A DNA stretch of 64,000 nt, taken from contig NZ_CAMVDO010000003.1 in NCBI RefSeq assembly GCF_947166265.1, positions 124,001 to 188,000 on the forward strand, in the 5' to 3' direction. This document shows positions 1-7,663 of this stretch, piece by piece (position 1 is the stretch's first letter; the number at the start of each line of letters is the position of its first letter). The stretch is from an uncultured Fibrobacter sp. (GTDB taxonomy: Bacteria > Fibrobacterota > Fibrobacteria > Fibrobacterales > Fibrobacteraceae). Both the position numbers and the translations under genes were made by a program. The notes beneath the pieces were generated by a model that worked only from the letters and a program-made list of their open reading frames with translations, made no database searches and had not been told where the DNA came from.

Positions 1-6
1 GATTCC

Positions 7-231
7 ATGTCGTACTACATTTTCCCCGTCGAAGGAACAGACCCGGCCGTCGCCCAGAAAGTTCTCCTGGACCCCACCTGGGATACGACAAATCCGGCAG
101 ACGGCTTTGTCACGGGCACTCCCGTCGAATTGCCGAAAGACTCCCTAAACGAAATAGCACGCAAGATGCGTGCTATTGCAAGAGCTTGGAATTTTGTAGT
201 CCACCAGAACAAGGTGATGCCGCCAAGATAA
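7..231 (+). CDS. small hypothetical protein or 3' end of a longer gene
   Basis: A 74-codon reading frame, still open to the left edge, so it may be the C-terminal part of a longer gene. I do not recognise the product. It is soluble-looking, with no signal peptide or membrane segment, and has a basic C-terminal helix (residues about 46-74). Its reality is supported by the end of the frame: the TAA lies in the loop of a 7-bp inverted repeat (217-223/232-238) that could terminate both this gene and the convergent nucleotidyltransferase gene. No ribosome-binding site can be judged because only six bases precede the ATG. Confidence 0.5.
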   Translation: MSYYIFPVEGTDPAVAQKVLLDPTWDTTNPADGFVTGTPVELPKDSLNEIARKMRAIARAWNFVVHQNKVMPPR

Positions 232-238
232 GCGGCAT
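217..238. terminator. hairpin between convergent genes, stop codon in the loop
   Basis: ATGCCGC and GCGGCAT form a 7-bp stem around an 8-base loop that contains the TAA stop of the small rightward gene. It sits 13 bp before the stop of the leftward nucleotidyltransferase gene, so it can serve both. There is only a short T-run, so efficiency is uncertain. Confidence 0.45.
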
Positions 239-250
239 ACGCCTTTATGG

Positions 251-979
251 CTAGTCCAGCGGAATCGTGGACTTCGCGTTTTCGAAATCCTCGACCGTAT
301 CGAGTTCGCAGGAGAAATAGTCCGACGCATCCAGAACGGAATACGTGTGCCCCTGCGGAATCAGGCGTTCAAAGGCGAGCTCGTAGAACGTATTTTCCAG
401 GTGTTCCACGTTCATCATCTTTTCAAGCTCAGCGTAAAGGGCGCTAGAGTACGCCGCACCGATTTTCTCGATGCCGAGGCTTTCACCCGCAGCCGCCTTC
501 GGCGAGCACGTCTTGCTGATTTCAGAAATATTTCCGTCGGCACCCAAGACAACCTTCATTTCCTCTTCGCCGAGTTCATGGCGAATCAGCGTAAGCACGT
601 TGCCTGCCTTGGAAGCGAGCACGTTCTTCACGATCTGCGGATCGTAAAGCAAGTCGCTATCGAGCAGCAGGAATTCCTTCCCAGCAACGGCCTGTCCTGC
701 AAGCCAGAGCGAGTAGATGTTGTTCGTGGAATCGTAGAGGGCGTTATGAATGAAGGTGGTGCGAATGGAATCGCCGTAATGTTCCTTCACGAAATTTTCG
801 ATCATGTGGTTCAGGTAACCCGTCACAATCACGAACTCGGAAATACCCGCCCCCTTCAGGGCGTCCATGGAGCGTTCCAGAAGCGAGCGACCCTTCACGT
901 CCAAAAGGCACTTGGGCGTATTGTCCGTAAGCGGGCGCAAGCGCTTCGCCATACCAGCTGCAAGAATGACGGCGATCAT
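251..979 (-). CDS. LicC-like sugar-phosphate/phospho-amine nucleotidyltransferase
   Basis: Nucleotidyltransferase of the GT-A fold, about 242 residues. The N-terminus has the signature AVILAAGMAKRLRPLT followed by PKCLL, the nucleotide-binding loop and substrate lysine of the family. It most resembles LicC/PntC-type CTP:phosphoalkylamine cytidylyltransferases and related small NTP transferases rather than the longer hexose-1-phosphate enzymes. The start chosen is the second Met: its ATG overlaps the TGA of the upstream aminotransferase (ATGA), which implies translational coupling. An in-frame Met four codons earlier lies inside the upstream gene. It is the last gene of the flippase-licD-aminotransferase operon, so it probably makes the activated donor that LicD uses. 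The exact substrate (phosphocholine, phosphoethanolamine, aminoalkylphosphonate or a sugar phosphate) cannot be read from sequence. Confidence 0.85.
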   Translation of the reverse strand: MIAVILAAGMAKRLRPLTDNTPKCLLDVKGRSLLERSMDALKGAGISEFVIVTGYLNHMIENFVKEHYGDSIRTTFIHNALYDSTNNIYSLWLAGQAVAGKEFLLLDSDLLYDPQIVKNVLASKAGNVLTLIRHELGEEEMKVVLGADGNISEISKTCSPKAAAGESLGIEKIGAAYSSALYAELEKMMNVEHLENTFYELAFERLIPQGHTYSVLDASDYFSCELDTVEDFENAKSTIPLD

Positions 980-2010
980 ACGGCGGCACAACGCTTGATG
1001 GTGTCGACCACCACCTGAATCTGTTCCTTACGGCCAAGCGTAATGCGCAGGCAATCTTCAAGGCCCTTATCGCTCATGAACTTGATCTTGTAATCCTGTT
1101 CGGCCATGGCTTTCTGCAGTGCTTCTTTGATGCGGGTCGGATACTTGATCAAAATGAAGTTCGCGACACTCTTGTAGACCTTGAAGCCCGGCAGGTTGCC
1201 GAGTTCCTTCTTGAACAGCTGACGGTCCCATTCCATTTCATCGGCGACCTTGCGGTAGTGATCTTCGCTTTCGATGGCGGCCATGGCCACAGCTTCGCTA
1301 AAGCGATTGTAGCCCAGATACTTGTTGGCGTAGCTCAGGAAAGATTCATGACCCTTGCCCATGAAGCCGAAGCCCATGCGAAGCCCCGGAAGGCCGAAGA
1401 ACTTGGACAGCGTGCGGGAAATAATCAGGTTCGAATACTTGCTCACAAGCGGTGCGATGTAGGCCGTATCCGTCGTAATGAACGAGGCGTAGGCTTCGTC
1501 AATCAGCACCATCGTATCACTCGGAATATTTTCCATGATGCGGCCGATTTCTTCGGGCGTAAGGCAGTTACCCGTCGGGTTGTTCGGGGAAGCCAAAAGC
1601 AACATGCGCGGGTGAATCTTGTTCGTGAGCGCGATAACTTCGTCCACGTCGTAGGCGAAAGTATCTTCCTTTTCGTGGAGCGGATACATTTCAAAGGATC
1701 CACCACATTCACCGGCGATGCGGTTGTAGTACCACCAGGAGAATTCCGGAATCATGATAGTCTTGTTATCGCCCACCATCAAGTAGTAATGGACAGCGTT
1801 CTTGAGAATGTCTTCGCCACCGTAACCCAGCAGCACCTGTTCTTCGGGCACGTTGTAGATTTCGGAAAGCTTTACCGAGAAAATGCTCTTTTTGCCTTCG
1901 TCGTAAATACGGGTGTAAAAGCAGAGCTGTTCGGGGTCAAAATTCTTGACGGCGTCAAGCACTTTCTGCGAAGGCTTGAAGTTAAATTCGTTTCTGTCCA
2001 AGTAATTCAT
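976..2010 (-). CDS. HisC-like class I/II PLP aminotransferase
   Basis: PLP-dependent fold-type I enzyme, 344 residues, the usual length for histidinol-phosphate aminotransferase or CobD-like decarboxylases. Visible motifs are SPNNPTGN, the D-E-A-Y PLP-ring aspartate motif, and SRTLSKFFGLPGLRMGF with the Schiff-base lysine. The arginine near the C-terminus (CLRITLG) would bind the substrate carboxylate. It is coupled (ATGA) to the nucleotidyltransferase and lies 61 bp downstream of licD, so the context argues against histidine biosynthesis. Relatives in such clusters make phosphorylated amines or amino sugars. A CobD-like phosphoserine or phosphothreonine decarboxylase would supply a phosphoalkylamine for the neighbouring LicC-like enzyme, but this is inference. 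Confidence 0.87.
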   Translation of the reverse strand: MNYLDRNEFNFKPSQKVLDAVKNFDPEQLCFYTRIYDEGKKSIFSVKLSEIYNVPEEQVLLGYGGEDILKNAVHYYLMVGDNKTIMIPEFSWWYYNRIAGECGGSFEMYPLHEKEDTFAYDVDEVIALTNKIHPRMLLLASPNNPTGNCLTPEEIGRIMENIPSDTMVLIDEAYASFITTDTAYIAPLVSKYSNLIISRTLSKFFGLPGLRMGFGFMGKGHESFLSYANKYLGYNRFSEAVAMAAIESEDHYRKVADEMEWDRQLFKKELGNLPGFKVYKSVANFILIKYPTRIKEALQKAMAEQDYKIKFMSDKGLEDCLRITLGRKEQIQVVVDTIKRCAAV

Positions 2011-2071
2011 GTTTTACCTTTTACGGGGCGGAGCCCCAATTTCAAAATCCCTTTAAAATATAGGTTATTTC

Positions 2072-2878
2072 CTACTTCCACCACACATCCATTCCATGGT
2101 TATAGCGTTTTTCTTCGGGAGGAAGCTGCATATAGTCACGGTAGAATTCCGACAGATAGTAGTCATAATTCTTGTAACCGCTAAATTCGCGATTCTCAAA
2201 CGGATAGTCGACCGTTTCCGCAATCTTTTCCATGTCGAGAATACGGTCGGTTTTGGTATCAAAGAAAAGTGTAGCCACGCGGCCCGAATGACTTGTCGGA
2301 TAGCGATGAATGACGCGTTCCACATAACGGCAAAAACGCTTTTTCCCAACAACACATGCAACCGCATAGAAGAAACGCTTGTACAGGAGCGTCCACGCAT
2401 CATAAGCCTTGGACTTAAAGTCGGTGGTGATAGAAAGGGTTATCACGCGCAAAAAACTACAATACAGCACAAAGGCCTTTTCCCAAAAACGGGATTTCGG
2501 AAGGCCATCGAGCGGGAAAATGTCCACCCACACGCCCATTTCACCCTTGTGGCGCTCTACCTTAACGCTTGTCCGATTGTCAAAGGCCTTCGCGAACGGG
2601 TAAAAGTAACCGTCGCAAGTGTCATCGACCACCGAGAACCATTCCTTCTTCGGAACAGAAGGATCCTTCAACAAGGACATCAGCTTTTCATAATCTTCAC
2701 GCAAAAGACAGATATCGATATCGTCGTCCCACGGAATGTACCCCTTATGGCGCACGGCCCCTAGCAGAGTCCCGTAAGCCAGGCTGTACTTCAAATTGTG
2801 TTCTTTACAGATGCGTGCGATTTCATCCAAGACAGACATCTGGACTTCGCGACATTCATTCTGGTCCAACTTTTTCAT
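2072..2878 (-). CDS. LicD family phosphotransferase
   Basis: LicD/fukutin-family nucleotidyltransferase-fold protein, 268 residues. The diagnostic block is near residues 36-60: YGTLLGAVRHKGYIPWDDDID, with the metal-binding D-x-D-x-D type acidic cluster. LicD proteins transfer phosphocholine or another phospho-substituent from a CDP donor to a glycan. The start ATG overlaps the TGA of the flippase gene (ATGA), so the two are translationally coupled. With the LicC-like enzyme and aminotransferase downstream it forms a plausible activation-and-transfer pathway. Acceptor and donor are unknown. Confidence 0.9.
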   Translation of the reverse strand: MKKLDQNECREVQMSVLDEIARICKEHNLKYSLAYGTLLGAVRHKGYIPWDDDIDICLLREDYEKLMSLLKDPSVPKKEWFSVVDDTCDGYFYPFAKAFDNRTSVKVERHKGEMGVWVDIFPLDGLPKSRFWEKAFVLYCSFLRVITLSITTDFKSKAYDAWTLLYKRFFYAVACVVGKKRFCRYVERVIHRYPTSHSGRVATLFFDTKTDRILDMEKIAETVDYPFENREFSGYKNYDYYLSEFYRDYMQLPPEEKRYNHGMDVWWK

Positions 2879-4323
2879 TTTGATTTTCCTGCCGAAACGG
2901 CGTTCCTATCTTTTTCCATCTTTTTCTTGACCACAAGGCCATAAGCAAGTAGGGCAGCTACAATCGCTACGTACACAACGGCCTTTTCTACAAGGGTCAA
3001 CGTAAACACCTGCATATTCAATGCGATATAGAAAGCGATCAAGGCAATAATCCAGCCCACCTGCGACAAAAGCCTAAGCGAGTAAGGCTGAAGCCCCATC
3101 TTGAGGAGGTAGACGTTGTTGGAGATAATGGCGACTATATTGTAGCAAAGCATCGAAAGGGCTGCCCCTACCAGACCAAAGGCAGGAATCAGCACATACC
3201 CCGACGCCAAAGCCACCCCCAACAGGACAATGTCCAAAATAAGCGTGTAGAGGCTCTTCCCCATACCGTTCAACACCACAAGCGACATTCCCCCAAACCC
3301 AGCAACCAGGTGCACCAGGAGCAAGACGCCGAGCGTTTCGGGCTGCACGACAAAGTCCTTACCCGCAATGCCCAAAATAAGGTCAGGGAACAGCACGATA
3401 AAGAACCCGATCAGAAGCTGGATAAAGGTCACCATAAATACGCAGTAGCTATAGACCGGCTTGAGATCCGTCTTTAGGCGTTCCTTGTTCATGCCCGCTA
3501 CGACCGGCGTAAGGATAGGCGTGAAGCCCACGCGAATCGTCTGGAGAGCATTCGAAATCGTAACCATGATGCCATAGGCACCCGCCTTTTCGGGGCCAAG
3601 GAAAAGCATCACCAGCCAGAGGCTCGAACGAATCATGAAGGACGACACGAATTCATCCATCCCCAGCGGAAGCGAGTAGCGCAACAGCATCCACGAAACC
3701 GATTTGTGCGGACGAAGCGGCATATCGGGGAACTGCCTACGCAATAAGACGAAGTTCACGACAAAGCCTGCCATCTGCCCCACCAAAAGGCCAAGCGGAA
3801 GCGCATGCGGAACTTTCAGGAAATGAAGTGCAATAGACGTGGCCGGTGCAAGCGTCACAGTCAAGAAAGAATTCACGAACACCGCATTTTGCGGACGACG
3901 GTTCCCTTCAGAGGCGGTGCTAAAGACGTAAGAGCCCACATAGAACAAAAGCGACAGCGCATACCACGGAAATTCCTTGGAAATATAGGGGGTAAACGAA
4001 CCTACAAAAATCACCGCAGTACAAAAAAGAGCTATTGCCGCCGAAACCCAGAACGATTCCATGATTCCGTCGTAATGGGCACGGCCATCCAGCTTATTTT
4101 TGGGCAAGTACCAATAAAGGCCCTTGTCAAGTCCAAGCGTTGCCGAGTGCGCAATCGTCAAAAGGAGCGTCTGGGCCGAAACAAAGATTCCAAATTCGGC
4201 GGCACCAAAAACACGCGCCATCACAAAAGTCAGAAGCGGTCCGCAAACTTTGAGGATGGTCCCCACGATGTTTACGATCATCGCCTTTTTCAAGAACTTA
4301 CTATCGGTCTCCAGATTTTCCAT
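2875..4323 (-). CDS. Wzx-like polysaccharide/oligosaccharide flippase
   Basis: Multi-spanning membrane protein of the MOP superfamily (polysaccharide biosynthesis protein type), about 482 residues with some 12-14 predicted hydrophobic helices. The N-terminal signature runs from the first helix through LLTFVMARVFGAAEFGIF. It probably flips a lipid-linked oligosaccharide or decorated glycolipid across the inner membrane. I place the start at the Met of MENLETDSKFL. An upstream in-frame extension of 34 codons reads through an AT-rich, promoter-like segment and adds an unusual hydrophobic leader. First gene of the leftward flippase-licD-aminotransferase-nucleotidyltransferase operon, and divergent from the LTA-synthase-like gene. 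Confidence 0.88.
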   Translation of the reverse strand: MENLETDSKFLKKAMIVNIVGTILKVCGPLLTFVMARVFGAAEFGIFVSAQTLLLTIAHSATLGLDKGLYWYLPKNKLDGRAHYDGIMESFWVSAAIALFCTAVIFVGSFTPYISKEFPWYALSLLFYVGSYVFSTASEGNRRPQNAVFVNSFLTVTLAPATSIALHFLKVPHALPLGLLVGQMAGFVVNFVLLRRQFPDMPLRPHKSVSWMLLRYSLPLGMDEFVSSFMIRSSLWLVMLFLGPEKAGAYGIMVTISNALQTIRVGFTPILTPVVAGMNKERLKTDLKPVYSYCVFMVTFIQLLIGFFIVLFPDLILGIAGKDFVVQPETLGVLLLVHLVAGFGGMSLVVLNGMGKSLYTLILDIVLLGVALASGYVLIPAFGLVGAALSMLCYNIVAIISNNVYLLKMGLQPYSLRLLSQVGWIIALIAFYIALNMQVFTLTLVEKAVVYVAIVAALLAYGLVVKKKMEKDRNAVSAGKSK

Positions 4324-4457
4324 AATCGCTCGCAATATAGAAAAAAGAAAACGGTCAATTTTCAGCAAAACGACCAATTGCATTAACTTATTGATAACGT
4401 GTCCAATATGGGCGATAAAAAACAAACATTTTTCACTATTTTTTCTATTTTAAGGGC

Positions 4458-6515
4458 ATGAAGCTTCGCGTTCCTGAAATTGTAAAAAAGATGACGGCAA
4501 GCCTTGCCCCCATGCAAAAACTTGTCCTGATTTCCCTGGCCGCATGGGTTACCCATATTATATTGAGGGTTTTGCTCCTGTTCCGGAACAACCCCTACGG
4601 ATTTCCGTTCGTGTCCAAGCCGGACTGGTTCATTTTTCACGCCGTCTGTATCGACTTCATGTGGATCGTGAACGCATTGGTGGTATTCCTAGTTATCAGT
4701 GCCATAGCTATCAAAATTACCGACGCCCTAAAATCTGACAAAGCAAAGAGCGTCATCCAAAAGATCCTGACAATTTTTTATGCCGTATTTCACGGAGCAA
4801 TCCTTTTCCTTACCCTTCTTGACAACGAAACGCAGCGATTCCTGGGTGGGCACCTCACTTTTGGACTCGTAGACACCTATAAGGACACCTCGTCTATCGT
4901 TGTATTTTACGACTACGTTGCTAACGACCTGTCCGTACCGTACTTACAGTTTGTGGTGCTTCTTCTTATGCTCCCGCTGACTTACGGTGTCTACAGGCTA
5001 CTTTGCAAGTGGTACCGCCCCGCCGAAGGGTTCTACGTAAAGAAATCCGTCATCGCGATGCTCATTTTCTACATCGCCTCTTACTCTTACGTTTACATTA
5101 TATGGACCGGGAGTTCCCGCATGGATAAACTCTGCCCGGTCGTGTCGCTGATTTACAACGACCTGTTCTCCGCAAAGAGAGCCCCCGGCCTTACCGAAGC
5201 AGACCTGGGTGCATACCGAACCGCCTATCAGAACCTGTGGCAAAAAATCGAAGGCGATTCCGACTGGAAATTTTCCGACGCAAAAGAAGGTGCATCCCTC
5301 CCGTTTTACCGCGTCCCTAGCGCAGAGCTTGTAAACAGCGAAAAGCTAGCCGCCCAGCGCGAAATGAAGCCAAACTTCATTCTGGTGCTCATGGAATCCG
5401 AACGCGGCCGCAACACGGGCTACATGAATCCGCAAATCAAGCCCTCCCCCACGCCCTTCATGGATTCGCTCGCCGCCCATTCCCACGTATGGATGCGCAT
5501 GCACACAAGCGGCGTTCCCACCACAGGCGGCGTACTTTCGACCCATATCGGAATTCCGCACCACACCTACCTTTCGCAAGCGACAGACCTTGCCCATATC
5601 AGTCTTCCAAGTTTCGTGTCCACCCTCACCGATTCCGGCTATACCACGCACTATATGTCGGCAGCGGACCCGGCCTGGGATAACCTAGGCGTTTGGATGG
5701 CAAAGTGGTACACCGCACAACACTACAACCGTCACCGCGAAGACGATTCCACCTTCATGGACAACGCCATCGAATACGTGCGCGACACCCTCGCCAAAGA
5801 AGGTCGCCCATTCCTTGCAACCCTCATGACCCGCTCGAACCATTACCCGTTCAACTTCGCCGCAGGCATGACCGACGAGCAAAAGAACCTGCCTTTGCAG
5901 GAACGCATCAACGTGACCATGGCATATGCCGACAGGCAACTGGGCCGATTCATCCATGCTATCGAAAACGAGGAATGGTACAAGAATACCTACGTCATTA
6001 TCATGGCGGACCACGGATTTCCTCTAGGAGAAAACGGCATTTCGACAATGAGCGGCGGCGGATATTCAAACATCAGCTGGATTCCGTTCTTTATTCACGG
6101 AAAAGGCCTTGACTCCGTACGCGACACGACAACCGCATCGCAGATCGACATCGCCCCCACCGTGCTCGAACTTGCTGGTTTTGCTGTGCCGAACATCTTT
6201 ATGGGGCATAATCTGTTAAGGGGTGGTTCGACGGCCTCATCGACCGATACAACGGATTCCGCTAGTGTTAAGGCTCCGCTTGAACGCGCGGGGCTTGCGC
6301 TCGGATCGTACTCGGGCTACGCCGCCATCGGGCTAGACGGTTACCGCTTTATCGCGAAATACCCCGTCCAAAGCGAAACACACCTTTTTGCCGACAGCGA
6401 CCTGCTCCAGGAAAACGAACTCACCGGCAAGTTCCAGAACGAAGAAACTCACTTCTCCGCAATGCTCGACACATTGCTCAAGCTAGCGGACTACACGCTC
6501 GAGCGCGGATTTTAA
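4458..6515 (+). CDS. LTA synthase family (alkaline phosphatase-fold) membrane enzyme
   Basis: 685 residues: about five membrane helices in the first 230 residues, then a periplasmic sulfatase/phosphoglycerol-transferase domain. Expected catalytic positions are visible: metal ligand Glu313 in LVLMES, candidate nucleophile Thr355/Thr356 in SGVPTTGG, and Asp518-His519 in MADHG. Relatives (LtaS, MdoB/OpgB, phosphoethanolamine transferases) move phosphoglycerol or phosphoethanolamine from a phospholipid onto a lipid or glycan. It ends 3 bp before the stop of the convergent glycosyltransferase gene, without a recognisable terminator. It shares its upstream region with the divergent flippase operon, which suggests a joint role in envelope decoration. 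Substrate unknown. Confidence 0.88.
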   Translation: MKLRVPEIVKKMTASLAPMQKLVLISLAAWVTHIILRVLLLFRNNPYGFPFVSKPDWFIFHAVCIDFMWIVNALVVFLVISAIAIKITDALKSDKAKSVIQKILTIFYAVFHGAILFLTLLDNETQRFLGGHLTFGLVDTYKDTSSIVVFYDYVANDLSVPYLQFVVLLLMLPLTYGVYRLLCKWYRPAEGFYVKKSVIAMLIFYIASYSYVYIIWTGSSRMDKLCPVVSLIYNDLFSAKRAPGLTEADLGAYRTAYQNLWQKIEGDSDWKFSDAKEGASLPFYRVPSAELVNSEKLAAQREMKPNFILVLMESERGRNTGYMNPQIKPSPTPFMDSLAAHSHVWMRMHTSGVPTTGGVLSTHIGIPHHTYLSQATDLAHISLPSFVSTLTDSGYTTHYMSAADPAWDNLGVWMAKWYTAQHYNRHREDDSTFMDNAIEYVRDTLAKEGRPFLATLMTRSNHYPFNFAAGMTDEQKNLPLQERINVTMAYADRQLGRFIHAIENEEWYKNTYVIIMADHGFPLGENGISTMSGGGYSNISWIPFFIHGKGLDSVRDTTTASQIDIAPTVLELAGFAVPNIFMGHNLLRGGSTASSTDTTDSASVKAPLERAGLALGSYSGYAAIGLDGYRFIAKYPVQSETHLFADSDLLQENELTGKFQNEETHFSAMLDTLLKLADYTLERGF

Positions 6516-6518
6516 GGA

Positions 6519-7607
6519 CTAAGAGCGGCGACGCTGCTCCAGCAAATCTTCAAGGAGATGAACCCAGTTTTCTCCTATTTTATCCGGAGTGAAGTCCTGG
6601 GAACGCTTCCATCCGTTTTCCTGGACTTGCTTACGATAACCTTCGTCTTCAATCATTTTCGAAAGAGCGTTTGCCAGGGCATCCTCGTTTTCGCTTTCTA
6701 CGCATAAACCTTGAGAATCATCCTGAATGATTTCTCGTTGGCGGCCCTTATAGTCACAGGCGATACAGGCAGCCCCCTGCGACATGGCTTCGATAAGAAC
6801 CATACCGAAACCTTCGTAACGACTGCTGAGGACAAATATCTCGGAATCACTGAAAAAATCTTTGATATTCAGGTGGAATCCAGAAAGGACGACCCGATTT
6901 TCCAAATGGTTTTCGGCAATAAGACTTTCCAGGTACACGCGTCCGCTTTCACCTTCGCCGGCAATTTCCACGACCCAGTCAGGGTATTTTTCCTGAATTC
7001 GAGCCCAGGCCTTGATCAGGATATCAAACCCCTTGCAGTGCCAAATATTCAGGCGACCTGCGGCAAGAATCCGCTTTTTCCTCTCGACGCGAAGGATCTC
7101 TGCGGGCGGCATCGAAAGAGGATTCGGCATCACCTCCGTTCTCCGGAACTTCTTGACGACTATATCATGGTCCGTTTTTGTCAAAACGGTAACGCAGTCA
7201 TAAACGGCGTTGAAGTAGAACTTGAGGAGGTAAGGGAAAAGATGCCTTTGCGAATAGGGATTCTTTTCGAAAGAACTGTGGTCAGACGAAACGATGATCT
7301 TGTGGAGCCCCAGAGCGGCCAAGTAGGTATAGAAAGTGGAATCCGGCATGACACCGATAATGATGTCAGGATTCTCTTTTTTAATGGCACGTCGAAGGCT
7401 GAAAATTTTCAGGGGAAAATAATGACGGAAACAAGGGAGGATTTTCACCCTTTCTTCAATAGGGTAAAAATCAAAGATGTTGCTCCGTTCCTTGTTGCTC
7501 ACGAAAAAAGTCTCGTGACCCATTCGGGAAAACTGATTGGCAAGCTGAACAGCCACATTTTCCCCGCCACCACGGGCGATTCGGTTAAGGACAATCATTA
7601 TTTTCAT
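6519..7607 (-). CDS. family GT4 glycosyltransferase
   Basis: GT-B fold retaining glycosyltransferase, 362 residues. The N-terminus has the glycine-rich acceptor loop RIARGGGENVAVQLA. The C-terminal half has AAGRLN, then AGEGES, and the E-x7-E motif within SSRYEGFGMVLIEAMS. It probably adds one sugar to a cell-surface glycan precursor in the cytoplasm. It stands alone, convergent with the LTA-synthase-like gene and divergent from the MMPL exporter. Donor and acceptor cannot be assigned. Confidence 0.9.
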   Translation of the reverse strand: MKIMIVLNRIARGGGENVAVQLANQFSRMGHETFFVSNKERSNIFDFYPIEERVKILPCFRHYFPLKIFSLRRAIKKENPDIIIGVMPDSTFYTYLAALGLHKIIVSSDHSSFEKNPYSQRHLFPYLLKFYFNAVYDCVTVLTKTDHDIVVKKFRRTEVMPNPLSMPPAEILRVERKKRILAAGRLNIWHCKGFDILIKAWARIQEKYPDWVVEIAGEGESGRVYLESLIAENHLENRVVLSGFHLNIKDFFSDSEIFVLSSRYEGFGMVLIEAMSQGAACIACDYKGRQREIIQDDSQGLCVESENEDALANALSKMIEDEGYRKQVQENGWKRSQDFTPDKIGENWVHLLEDLLEQRRRS

Positions 7608-7663
7608 GAATCTAAATCTAGCAAAATCAAGAGCTTACGCCAACATTTTTATATATTTTGTCT

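Noticed and set aside
976-2010. hisC (histidine biosynthesis)
   Set aside because: Motifs fit the HisC-like group, but the operon holds only envelope genes and no other his gene.
1258-2184. 308-codon rightward frame opposite the aminotransferase gene
   Set aside because: The minus-strand frame carries all PLP-enzyme motifs; this is its shadow.
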